The notes below the pieces were generated by a model, which made no database searches, was not told the DNA's origin, and was given only the letters and a program-made list of their open reading frames with translations. From positions 54,429,229-54,493,228 of the forward strand of contig JBAIZL010000002.1 in NCBI GenBank assembly GCA_036971475.1: 64,000 bases of DNA. The letters are read 5' to 3'. This document shows, one piece after another, positions 25,790 through 38,365 of this stretch; position 1 is the stretch's first letter, and each line of letters starts with the position of its first letter. Made by a program: the position numbers and the translations under genes. Origin of the DNA: Prosapia bicincta (taxonomy: Eukaryota > Arthropoda > Insecta > Hemiptera > Cercopidae).

Positions 25790-28700
25790 TCAGTTTTTCC
25801 AATTGAATTTCGATTGTAAGTAGCATACAAATAAATATACCAAAATTTAAACTCCTGATGTTTCGTTGAACCATATTACCTTCCTAGAATACCGTCAGGC
25901 CCAAAGTAGCCATACCCTGTCCCACTTTAAGCCTTAATGATATAAAATAAGTAATTATTTTATAAAATTATATTTTTAAAGTTTTACAAATCTGAATAAT
26001 AAATTGAATAATAAAACAAACAGAGTTTAAAACCTCGGAAGTATAGTACTTAGTCTATGTGAAAATTGTAAAGCTATAAATTCTGGACATGTTCCTCACT
26101 TTTCTCAAGTAGTAAGGAAAGAAGTATTTATACTCATGAAGTCTTTGTTTAGTAGTATTTTAAAATGTTAGCTAACTTTATTATTATTTTTAAGAATGTA
26201 AAATTACTAGATGAATGTCCTTGAACCAACAAAAGTTATAAATATAGTTGCTTTATAACCAATATTTAAAGTTTTAGGCCACCATCTACTATTTTTGTAA
26301 TGTGAGTCTGTAATTAGCTCTTAATAGTATAATACTAATGGTGAAAGAAATTTACATCATATGAAACAGTACTGCGCGATGAATTACCAAACGTAACGGT
26401 CGTGACATAACTTCACGCTCGCACGCACGCTCTAAGCTAGATCCTTAATCCTTCTTTCTTCACATCTTGCGCAGGTATTCCTTTTGCCCAAACCTTACAA
26501 CCAGACGTCATGCAGCGGCCAGAACTTTGTCCTTGCAAGAGGGCGATGCAGCTCTCGATGGGAATAAAAGTGAAGTTTCGTGAGAAAGGCAGGTGAAAGT
26601 TTGTCTAATCAAGGTGTAATTGATCATTATGGAGTGATAAATGTCGGCAGCTGATCGAATCGCACCGAAAACTTTCTTTCTTTTCATCTCTATTGTTTGG
26701 GAAAATATTAAGCCGCCTTTCCTGTTCGTTCTTTAAAGTTCAGCGTTTGGCAGTGACGTCTTTCTTATGTGTGGTTTCGTGGCTTTATTTCTCTTTATCT
26801 TAATGAAACGGCTTTTACTGTTCTTAACTAATATGCACTTTAAATAATGTTTTTCACTTTTTAATATTTTTTGTCTGTATTCATTCAGAACATTTTTGAT
26901 TTAACAATTAAGATTCATTTTTTTAATGTAAACTACAAAACCATATTTCACATCCTCTTTGTCTTTTTAATATAATATTGAAATAAAACGTTTTTTCTTA
27001 TAAAGCATGGCAGTCCACTGTCTTTCTTTTGATATATAGCTTTTTTTAAGATATCTATCTACTTTTGTTTTGTAAGTATTTTTCTGTGTTGACTAACTAA
27101 TCATAAAATGCCATTGGTAGTGAAGAGGTTTTCCTATTTACTTCATGACTGGCGATTTTCGATTTACTGTAGCGTGTGTAAAGAATCGACTGAAGATCCT
27201 TGAAAAGTAAACAAGGAAATGAAGATAAAAGATAAACATTTTAAAATATATGTTTACAACTATATATCTGCTGTTGTATATATTGTGTGTGCGTGAGGGT
27301 GTGTGTGCGTGTATGCACATGTGTTCTTGCAAATTCACGCTAAAAAAAGGAACTCCTTTGTTTGCTAGCCAGCTAGTGTACTGACGGGCCATTCAAGGCA
27401 ACCTAAACCCTGCCATTGTAGCGCTGAATACAGTCTCTCCAATAGTTTGTTCAACCGTGCACGAAGAAAGTTCACTGAGTTACGTAAACAAATGCTTGAC
27501 TACTGGAATAAATAAATCATTTTATATTTATTTATTTCACCACTTTATTTTTATAACCTGTTTTTGTACCTATGTGTGTAGTATTTAATTTACCGCGATT
27601 GTTATGTATTGCGTCTTACCCAAGTACTGGATACACAATACTTTAAAAGTCCTTAGACAATTACATTTAAGATCTATATACCGGGTAAATGTTACACCAG
27701 CACGTTTACATTTCACATATTTTTAGAAGTACAAAATGCTAGCTCTCTAACATAATAGTTTCGGTGTGAAAATAAAACATTATTTCCTAATTGAAAATAG
27801 AGCAAAAAAGCAAGCAATGTTAATCAAATGATCTTAAAACACCGATATGGCCTTCTAATAAACGTAAGGGTATTTCTTTGGTACTTATTGCAAGAGGTTA
27901 CCCTTATTAAAATTCTCTAAAGGGATGACTGTTAAATATGTTAATTTATATACGCATATCTGTACATAATTCGAAACATTATTGTAAATAGCTGTCAGGG
28001 AACAGATCCATCAATTGTTCAACGTTAGTTTTTGTATAAAACTATTCGATTTCATTTCCAGGGTTTTAAATTAAAGTTATACATTTAGTTTACCCCGACT
28101 TAAAATTAATACGTTTTGACCATCTTGACCAGAATAAAAATTACCAAGATGAAAGATTATTCGTTCCCAGAAACCAACACACAAAAATCGAGTTAAGGGA
28201 GAGGCATCCTGAAGGAAATGTCATGCGAGATAACTGTATAGTCATGTATGTCATGCTAGTTTGGTTGGGGAAGGTTTCGATAGCATGTGTTTGTGTAACG
28301 TAACCCTCACATTATTCTTGATATGAAACTTTAAAGTAGGCTATTCTTTATTTAATTCCTATTTTTATGAAATCAAGTCTTGCCCAATAATAAGGACGAT
28401 TAGTATATGTATTACTCACTTTTGGACAGAAAAAAGATATTTTGTAATTATCACTTTGTATTCAAGTCTCAAAGATCCGTTTTTAGGCCTCTGTGAGGTA
28501 CCTAGGGTTAAACTAAGCCACTCAGTAACCGCTGCCAAAAGTGGGATGGCCGCAAAACAATTACACAATAGTTTTCACAGGAAACTGATTTGTAATTAGT
28601 GCGAACTTGTGTTAGCAAGAATGTTAGGAATCAGGTTATTAAAAATAATTGTATTAAAGTGTATAATGGAAAATGAATTTGATTGGTTTATCAAATAAAT

Positions 28701-28920
28701 GTAGTTACTGACAGATTTTGCCATTTCAAAGCTAGAATTACAAGATCTGTCAATGGTTATGAGAGATGTGTTTGTTTCAAAACCTTTGCTGTCTTCAGTT
28801 AGAAATGGTCAAGAATGATCATTTTCATAGTTTTATTTCGAACGTGACATTTGTAGAACGTACAGAACATAGTATTTTGTTTGAAAAAGAAGTCGCCTGA
28901 TTCATTCCATTAAAATAACA
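25790..28920. other. noncoding DNA, one exon-like patch
   Basis: Mostly AT-rich without open frames. The exception is a GC-richer block at about 26,380-26,760 that holds the possible exon listed next and, to its right, words such as ATCAAGG and GGCAGCTGATCG that could be regulatory. A short GT/GC run lies at 27,285-27,325. Confidence 0.5.
26475..26592 (+). CDS. possible internal coding exon, unrecognised
   Basis: A pyrimidine-rich tract ending TTGCGCAG at 26,474 is followed by 118 bp open in one frame, encoding IPFAQTLQPDVMQRPELC then PCKRAMQLSMGIKVKFREKG. It ends at GGCAG|GTGAAAG, a plausible splice donor. The segment is richer in GC than its surroundings. Two other frames contain stops. 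The peptide is not familiar. This is an inference from splice-like borders and composition, and the opposite view is a short CRM with a chance frame. Confidence 0.28.
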
Positions 28921-28929
28921 GCATATCAT

Positions 28930-29560
28930 ACTGTAGATTAGGCCATACGTCGGCCTTCGGGCTATACATTGGGCATTAGGCTATAACTTAGGCATATATT
29001 AGGGTTACGTTAAGCTGTATTTTAGACCCTACGTTACGCTGTATTTTAGAAACTACGTAAGGCTGTACATTGGCCATAAACTTGACTTTAAGTTAGACGT
29101 ACATTAGCAGTAAGTTACATTCTACATTAGGTGTTCGTTAAGCTATAAGTTAAATGTACACTAGGCAATAAATTATACAGTACGTTGACCTATACGTTAG
29201 GCTGCATATTGAGCACACATTTGGCACCACGTTAGGCCGTACATTGGGCGTAAGTTTGACTGAAAGTTAGATGTACAATAGGTAGTACGTTACGCTGTAC
29301 ATTACGGGGTACGTTAAGCTGTAAGTTAGTTGTACAGTAAGCCGTAGGTTACGATGAGCATTAGACTGTACGATGGCTGTACATTGACTGTAAGTTAAGA
29401 TGCCTACGTAGTTACACAGAGGTAGTGTTAGGTTGTACGTTAAGCTGTCATTTGTACATTAATCAGAACGTTACGCCGTATATTAAGGTGTACGTACGGT
29501 TGTACATTGAGCCATCGTTTATCACTACGTTAGGCTGTACATTAGGAGAAGGTTTGAGAG
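28930..29560. repeat. degenerate 12-bp-module border of the satellite
   Basis: Words of the form GTACRTTAGGCT recur about every 11-13 bp, for example as GTACGTTAAGCTGTAAGTTAG and GGCTGTACATTGACTGTAAG, but without a fixed 197-bp order. This looks like the ancestral simple repeat from which the higher-order unit to the right was built, preserved at the edge where homogenisation is weak. Confidence 0.75.
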
Positions 29561-32500
29561 TAAGTTAGGCGACAGTTTGACTGTACGTTAGGCGTACATT
29601 AAGCGGTTCTTTAGGGTCTATATTAGATTGTACGTTAAGCTGTTATTTGTACATTAGTCAGAACGTTACGCCGTATACTAAGATGTACGTACGGCTGTAC
29701 ATTGAGCCATCGTTTATCACTACGTTATAGGCTGTACATTAGGAGAAGGTTTGAGTGTAAGTTAGGCGACAGTTTGACTGTACGTTAGGCGTACATTAAG
29801 CGGTTCCTTAGGGTCTATATTAGGTTGTACGTTAAGCTGTTATTTGTACATTAGTCAGAACGCTACGCCGTATATTAAGGTGTACGTACGGCTGTACATT
29901 GAGCCATCGTTTATAACTACGTTAGGCTGTACATTAGGAGAAGGTTTGAATGTAAGTTAGGCGACAGTTTGATTGTACGTTAGGCGTACATTAAGCGGTT
30001 ATTTATGGTCTATATTAGGTTGTACGTTAAGCTGTCATTTGTACATTAGTCAGAACGTTACGCCGTATATTAAGGTATATGTACGGCTGTACATTGAGCC
30101 ATCGTTTATCACTACGTTAGGCTGTACATTAGGAGAAGGTTTGAGTGTAAGTTAGGCGACAGTTTGACTGTAAGTTAGGCGACAGTTTTGACTGTACGTT
30201 AGGCGTACATTAAGCGGTTCTTTAAGGTCTATATTCGATTGTACGTTAGGCTGCTATTTGTACATTAGTCAGAACGTTACGCCGTATACTAAGGTGTACG
30301 TACGGCTGTACATTGAGCCATCGTTTATCACTACGTTATAGGCTGTACATTAGGAGAAGGTTTGAGTGTAATTTAGGCGACAGTTAACCTGTACGTTAGG
30401 CGTACATTAAGCGGTTCTTTAGGGTCTATATAAGGTTTTACGTTAAGCTGCCATTTGTACATTAGTCAGAACGTTACGCCGTGTACTAAGGTGTACGTAC
30501 GGCTGTACATTGAGCCATCGTTTATCACTACGTTATAGGGTGTACAATAGGAGAAGGTTTGAGTGTAAGTTAGGCGACAGTTTGACTGTACGTTAGGCGT
30601 ACATTAGGCGGTTCTTTAGGGTCTATATTAGATTGTACATTAAGCTGTTATTTGTACATCAGTCAGAACGTTACGCCGTATACTAAGGTGTACGTACGGC
30701 TGTACATTGAGCCATCGTTTATCACTACGTTATACGCTGTACATTAGGAGAAGGTTTGAGTGTGAGTTAGGCGACAGTTTGACTGTAAGTTAGGCGACAG
30801 TTTTGACTGTACGTTAGGCGTACATTAAGCGGTTCTTTAGGGTGTATTTTAGATTGTACGTTAAGCTGTTATTTGTACATTAGTCAGAACGTTACGCCGT
30901 ATATTAAGGTATACGTACGGCTGTACATTGAGTCATCGTTTATCACTACGTTAGGCTGTACATTAGGAGAAGGTTTAAGTGTAAGTTAGGCGAAAGTTTG
31001 ACTGTACGTTAGGCGTACATTAAGCGGTTCTTTAGGGTCTATATTAGATTGTACGTTAAGCTGTTATTTGTACATTAGTCAGAACGTTACGCCGTATATT
31101 AAGGTATACGTACGGCTGTACATTGAGCCATCGTTTATCACTACGTTAGGCTGTACATTAGGAGAAGGTTTGAGTGTAAGTTAGGCGACAGTTTGACTGT
31201 AAGTTAGGCGACAGTTTTGACTGTACGTTAGGCGTACATTAAGCGGTCCTTTAGGGTCTATATTAGATCATACGTTAAGCTGTTATTTGTACATTAGTCA
31301 GAACGTTACGCCGTATATTAAGGTGTACGTACGGCTGTACATTGAGCCATCATTTATCACTACGTTATGCTGTAATTAGGAGAAGGTTTGAGTGTAAGTT
31401 AGGCGACAGTTTGACTGTACGTTAGGCGTACATTAAGCGGTTCTTTAGGGTCTATATTAGGTTGTACGTTAACCTGTTATTTGTACATTAGTCAGAACGT
31501 TACGCCGTATACTAAGGTGTACGTACGGCTGTACATTGAGCTATCGTTTATCACTACGTTATAAGTTGTACATTAGGAGCAGGTTTGAGTGTAAGTTAGG
31601 TGACAGTTTTGACTGTACGTTAGGCGTACATTAAGCGGTTCTTTAGGGTCTATATTAGGTTGTACGTTAAGCTATTATTTGTACATTAGTCAGAACGTTA
31701 CGCCGTATACTAAGGTGTACGTACGGCTATACATTGAGCCATCGTTTATCACTACCTTATAGGCTGTACATTAGGAGAAGGTTTGAGTGTAAGTTAGGCG
31801 ACAGTTTGACTGTAAGTTAGGCGACAGTTTTGACTGTACGTTAGGCGTACATTAAGCGGTTCTTTAGGGTCTATATTATATTGTACGTTAAGCTGTTATT
31901 TGTACATTAGTCAGAACGTTACACCGTATACTAAGGTGTACGTACGGCTGTACATTGAGCCATCGTTTATCACTACGTTATACGCTGTACATTAGGAGAA
32001 GGTTTGAGTGTAAGTTAGGCGACAGTTTGACTGTACGTTAGGCGTACATTAAGCGGTTCTGTAGGGTTTATATTAGGTTGTACGTTAACCTGTTATTTGT
32101 ACATTAGTCAGAACGTTACGCCGTATACTAAGGTGTACGTACGGCTGTACATTGAGCCATCGTTTATCACTACGTTATACGCTGTACATTAGGAAAAGTT
32201 TTGAGTGTAAGTTAGGCGACAGTTTGACTGTAAGTTAGGCGACAGTTTAGACTGTACGTTAGGCGTACATTAAGCGGTTCTTTAGGGTCTATATAAGGTT
32301 TTACGTTAAGCTGCCATATGTACATTTGTCAGAACGTTACACCGTATACTAAGGTGTACATACGGCTGTACATTGAGCCATCGTTTATCACTACGTTATA
32401 CGCTGTACATTAGGAGAAGGTTTGAGTGTAAGTTAGGCGACAGTTTGACTGTACGTTAGGCGTACATTAAGCGGTTCTGTAGGGTTTATATTAGGTTGTA

Positions 32501-35500
32501 CGTTAACCTGTTATTTGTACATTAGTCAGAACGTTACGCCGTATACTAAGGTGTACGTACGGCTGTACATTGAGCCATCGTTTATCACTACGTTATAAGT
32601 TGTACATTAGGAGCAGGTTTGAGTGTAAGTTAGGCGACAGTTTTGACTGTACGTTAGGCGTACATTAAGCGGTTCTTTAGGGTCTATATTAGGTTGTACG
32701 TTAAGCTATTATTTGTACATTAGTCAGAACGTCACGCCGTATATTAGGGTATACGTACGGCTGTACATTGAGCCATCGTTTATCACTACGTTATGCTGTA
32801 CATTAGGAGAAGGTTTGAGTGTAAGTTAGGCGACAGTTTGACTGTACGTCAGGCGTACATTAGGCGGTTCTTTAGGGTCTATATTAGATAATACGTTAAG
32901 CTGTTATTTGTACATTAGTCAGAACGTTACGCCGTATACTAAGGTGTACGTACAACTGTACATTGAGCCATCGTTTATCGCTACGTTATAGGCTGTACAT
33001 TAGGAGAAGGTTTGAGTGTAAGTTAGGCGACAGTTTTGACTGCACGTTAGGCGTACATTAAGCGGTTCTTTAGGGTCTATATAAGGTTTTACGTTAAGCT
33101 GCCATATGTACATTTGTCAAAACGTTACACCGTATACTAAGGTGTACATACGGCTGTACATTGAGCCATCGTTTATCACTACGTTATACGCTGTACATTA
33201 GGAGAAGGTTTGAGTGTAAGTTAGGCGACAGTTTGACTGTACGTTAGGCGTACATTAAGCGGTTCTGTAGGGTTTATATTAGGTTGTACGTTAACCTGTT
33301 ATTTGTACATTAGTCAGAACGTTACGCCGTATACTAAGGTGTACGTACGGCTGTACATTGAGCCATCGTTTATCACTACGTTATAAGTTGTACATTAGGA
33401 GCAGGTTTGAGTGTAAGTTAGGCGACAGTTTTGACTGTACGTTAGGCGTACATTAGGCGGTTCTTTAGGGTCTATATTAGGTTGTACGTTAAGCTATTAT
33501 TTGTACATTAGTCAGAACGTTACGCCGTATATTAAGGTATACGTACGGCTGTACATTGAGCCATCGTTTATCACTACGTTAGGCTGTACATTAAGAGAAT
33601 GTTTGAGTGTAAGCTAGGCGACAGTTTGACTGTACGTTAGGCGTACATTAAGCGGTTCTTTAGGGTCTATATTAGTTTGTACGTTAAGCTGTTTTTTGTA
33701 CATTAGTCAGAACGTTACGCCGTATACTAAGGTGTACGTACGGCTGTACATTGAGCCATCGTTTGTCCACTACGTTATGCCGTACATTAGGAGAAGGTTT
33801 GAGTGTAAGTTAGGCGACAGTTTGACTGTACGTTAGGCGTACATTAAGCGGTTCTTTAGGGTCTATATTAGTTTGTACGTTAAGCTGTTTTTTGTACATT
33901 AGTCAGAACGTTACGCCGTATACTAAGGTGTACGTACGGCTGTACATTGAGCCATCGTTTGTCCACTACGTTATGCCGTAAATTAGGAGAAGGTTTGAGT
34001 GTAAGTTAGGCGACGGTTTGACTGTAAGTTAGGCGACAGTTTTGACTGGACGTTAGGCGTACATTAAGCGGTTCTTTAGGGTCTATATTAGATTGTACGT
34101 TAAGCTGTTATTTGTACATTAGTCAGAACGTTACGCCGTATACTAAGGTGTACGTACGGCTGTATATTGAGCCATCGTTTTTCACTACGGTATGCTGTAC
34201 ATTAGGAGAAGGTTTGAGTGTAAGTTAGGCGACAGTTTGACTGTATGTTAGGCGTACATTAAGTGGTTCTTTAGGGTCTATATTAGGTTGTACGTTAAGC
34301 TATTATTTGTACATTAGTCAGAACGTTACGCCGTATACTAAGGTGTACGTACGGCTGTACATTGAGCCATCGTTTATCACTACGTTATAGGTTGTACATT
34401 AGGAGAAGGTTTGAGTGTAAGTTAGGCGACAGTTTGACTGTAAGTTAGGCGACAGATTTGACTGCTCGATAGGCGTACATTAAGCGGTTCTTTAGGGTTT
34501 ATATTAGGTTACGTTAAGCTGTAATTTGTACATTAGTCGGAACGTTACGCCATATATTAAGGTGTACGTACGGCTGTACATTGGGCCATCGTTTATCACT
34601 ACGTTAGGCTGTACATTAGGAGAAGGTTTGAGTGTAAGTTAGGCGACAGTTACATTGTACGTTAAGCGTACATTAAGCGGTTATTTAGGGTCTATATTAG
34701 GTTGTACGTTAAGCTGTCATTTGTACATTAGTCAGAACGTTACGCCGTATATTAAGGTATACGTACGGCTGTACATTGAGCCATCGTTTATCACTACGTT
34801 ACGCTGTACATTAGGAGAATGTTTGAGTGTAAGTTAGGCGACAGTTTGACTGTACGTTAGGCGTACATTAAGCGGTTCTTTAGGGTCTATATTAGTTTGT
34901 ACGTTAAGCTGTTTTTTGTACATTAGTCAGAACGTTACGCCGTATACTAAGGTGTACGTACGGCTGTACATTGAGCCATCGTTTGTCCACTACGTTATGC
35001 CGTACATTAGGAGAATGTTTGAGTGTAAGTTAGGCGACGGTTTGACTGTAAGTTAGGCGACAGTTTTGACTGTACGTTAGGCGTACATTAAGCGGTTCTT
35101 TAGGGTCTATATTAGATTGTACGTTAAGCTGTTATTTGTACATTAGTCAGAACGTTACGCCGTATACTAAGGTGTACGTACGGCTGTACATTGAGCCATC
35201 GTTTTTCACTACGGTATGCTGTACATTAGGAGAAGGTTTGAGTGTAAGTTAGGCGGCAGTTGATTGTACGTTAGGCGTACATTAAGTGGTTTTTTAGGGT
35301 CTATATTAGGTTGTACGTTAAGCTGTTATTTGTACATTAGTCAGAACGTTACGCCGTATACTAAGGTGTACGTACGGCTGTACATTGAGCCATCGTTTAT
35401 CACTACGTTATAGGTTGTACATTAGGAGAAGGTTTGAGTGTAAGTTAGGCGACTGTTTGACTGTAAGTTAGGCGACAGTTTTGACTGTACGTTAGGCGTA

Positions 35501-36030
35501 CATTAAGCGGGTCTTTAGGGTGTATATTAGATTGTACGTTAAGCTGGTATTTGTACATTAGTCAGAACGTTACGCCGTATACTAAGGTGTACGTACGGTT
35601 GTAGATTGAGCCATCGTTTGTCACTACGTTAGGCTGTACATTAGGAGAAGGTTTGAGTGTCAGTTAGGCGACAGTTTGACTGTACGTTAGGCGTACATTA
35701 AGCGGTTCTTTAGGGCCTATATTAGGTTTTACGTTAATCTGCCATTTGTACATTAGTCAGAACATTACGCCGTATACTAAGGTCTAAATACGGCTGTACA
35801 TTGAGCCATCGTTTATCACTACGTTATAGGCTGTACAATAGGAGAAGGTTTGAGTGTAAGTTAGGCGACAGTTTGACTGTACGTTAGGCGTACATTAAGC
35901 GGTTCTTTAGGGTCTATATTAGATTGTACGTTAAGCTGTTATTTGTACATCAGTCAGAACGTTACGCCGTATACTAAGGTGTACGTACGGCTGTACATTG
36001 AGCCATCGTTCAACACTACGTTATACGCTG

Positions 36031-36945
36031 TACATTAGGAGAAGGTTTGAGTGTAAGTTAGGCGACAGTTTGATTGTACGTTAGGCGTACATTAAGCGGT
36101 TATTTGGGGTCTATATTAGGTTGTACGTTAAGCCGTCATTTGTACATTAGTCAGAACGTTACGCCGTATATTAAGGTAGACGTACGGCTGTACATTGAGC
36201 CATCGTTTATCACTACGTTAGGCTGTACATTAGGAGAATGTTTGAGTGTAAGTTAGGCGACAGTTACATTGTACGTTAAGCGTACATTAAGCGGTACTTT
36301 AGGTTCTATATTAGGTTGTACGTTAAGCTGCCATTTGTACATTAGTCAGAACGTTACGCCGTATATTAAGGTATACGTACGGCTGTACATTGAGCCATCG
36401 TTTATCACTACGTTATGCTGTACTTTAGGAGAAGGTTTGAGTGTAAGTTAGGCGACAGTTTGACTGTACGTTAGGCGTACATTAGGCGGTTCTTTAGGGT
36501 CTATATTTGATTATACGTTAAGCTGTTATTTGTACATTAGTCAGAACGTTACGCCGTATACTAAGGTGTACGTACGGCTGTACATTGAGCCATCGTTTAT
36601 CACTACGTTATAGGCTGTACATTATCAGGAGGTTTGAGTGTAAGTTAGGCGACAGTTTGACTGTAAGTTAGGCGACAGTTTTGACTGTACGTTAGGCGTA
36701 CATTAAGCGGTTCTTTAGGGTTTATATTAGGTTGTACGTTAAGCTGTCATTTGTACATTAGTCAGAACGTTACGCCATCATATATTAAGGTGTACGTACG
36801 GCTGTAAATTGAGCCATCGTTTATCACTACGTTAGGCAGTACATTAGGAGAAGGTTTGAGTGTAAGTTAGGCGACAGTTTGACTGTACGTTAGGCGTACA
36901 TTAAGCGGTACTTTTGGATCTATATTAGGTTGTACGTTAAGCTGC
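36031..36945. repeat. multi-unit duplication inside the satellite, copy 1
   Basis: This 915-bp stretch recurs at 37,451-38,365 at a constant offset of 1,420 bp. Both copies share rare variants such as GCGGTTATTTGGGGTC, GCCATCATATATTAAGG and TTATCAGGAGGTTTGAG. Only a handful of differences are visible, far fewer than between neighbouring units. Confidence 0.85.
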
Positions 36946-37450
36946 CATTTGTACATTAGTCAGAACGTTACGCCGTATATTAAGGTATACGTACGGCTGT
37001 ACATTGAGCCATAGTTTATAACTACGTTATGCTGTACATTAGGAGAAGGTTTGAGTATAAGTTAGGCGACAGTTTGACTGTACGTTAGGCGTACATTGAG
37101 CGGTTCTTTAGCGTCTATATTAGGTTGTACGTTAAGCTGTTTTTTGTACATTAGTCAGAACGTTACGCCGTATACTAAGGTGTACGTACGGCTGTACATT
37201 GAGCCATCGTTCAACACTACGTTATACGCTGTACATTAGGAGAAGGTTTGAGTGTAAGTTAGGCGACAGTTTGACTGTAAGTTAGGCGACAGTTTTGACT
37301 GTACGTTAGGCGTACATTAAGCGGTTCTTTAGTGTGTATTTTAGATTGTACGTTAAGCTGTTATTTGTACATTAGTCAGAACGTTACGCCATATATTAAG
37401 GTGTACGTACGGCTGTACATTGAGCCATCGTTTATCACTACGTTAGGCTG

Positions 37451-38365
37451 TACATTAGGAGAAGGTTTGAGTGTAAGTTAGGCGACAGTTTGATTGTACG
37501 TTAGGCGTACATTAAGCGGTTATTTGGGGTCTATATTAGGTTGTACGTTAAGCCGTCATTTGTACATTAGTCAGAACGTTACGCCGTATATTGAGGTAGA
37601 CGTACGGCTGTACATTGAGCCATCGTTTATCACTACGTTAGGCTGTACATTAGGAGAATGTTTGAGTGTAAGTTAGGCGACAGTTACATTGTACGTTAGG
37701 CGTACATTAAGCGGCACTTTAGGTTCTATATTAGGTTGTACGTTAAGCTGCCATTTCTACATTAGTCAGAACGTTACGCCGTATATTAAGGTATACGTAC
37801 GGCTGTACATTGAGCCATCGTTTATCACTACGTTATGCTGTACTTTAGGAGAAGGTTTGAGTGTAAGTTAGGCGACAGTTTGACTGTACGTTAGGCGTAC
37901 ATTAGGCGGTTCTTTAGGGTCTATATTTGATTATACGTTAAGCTGTTATTTGTACATTAGTCAGAACGTTACGCCGTATACTAAGGTGTACGTACGGCTG
38001 TACATTGAGCCATCGTTTATCACTACGTTATAGGCTGTACATTATCAGGAGGTTTGAGTGTAAGTTAGGCGACAGTTTGACTGTAAGTTAGGCGACAGTT
38101 TTGACTGTACGTTAGGCGTACATTAAGCGGTTCTTTAGGGTTTATATTAGGTTGTACGTTAAGCTGTCATTTGTACATTAGTCAGAACGTTACGCCATCA
38201 TATATTAAGGTGTACGTACGGCTGTAAATTGAGCCATCGTTTATCACTACGTTAGGCAGTACATTAGGAGAAGGTTTGAGTGTAAGTTAGGCGACAGTTT
38301 GACTGTACGTTAGGCGTACATTAAGCGGTACTTTTGGATCTATATTAGGTTGTACGTTGAGCTGG
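37451..38365. repeat. multi-unit duplication inside the satellite, copy 2
   Basis: Near-identical partner of 36,031-36,945. The match breaks near 38,360 where the sequence switches to a variant (GAGCTGGTATTTGTAC) also found at about 35,541. This switch marks a recombination junction within the array. Confidence 0.85.

Noticed and set aside
29973..37871. Six near-identical 60-codon frames in the satellite
   Set aside because: They arise because some units are 195 bp, a multiple of three. Units of 197 or 219 bp break them, and the same stop recurs in every copy.
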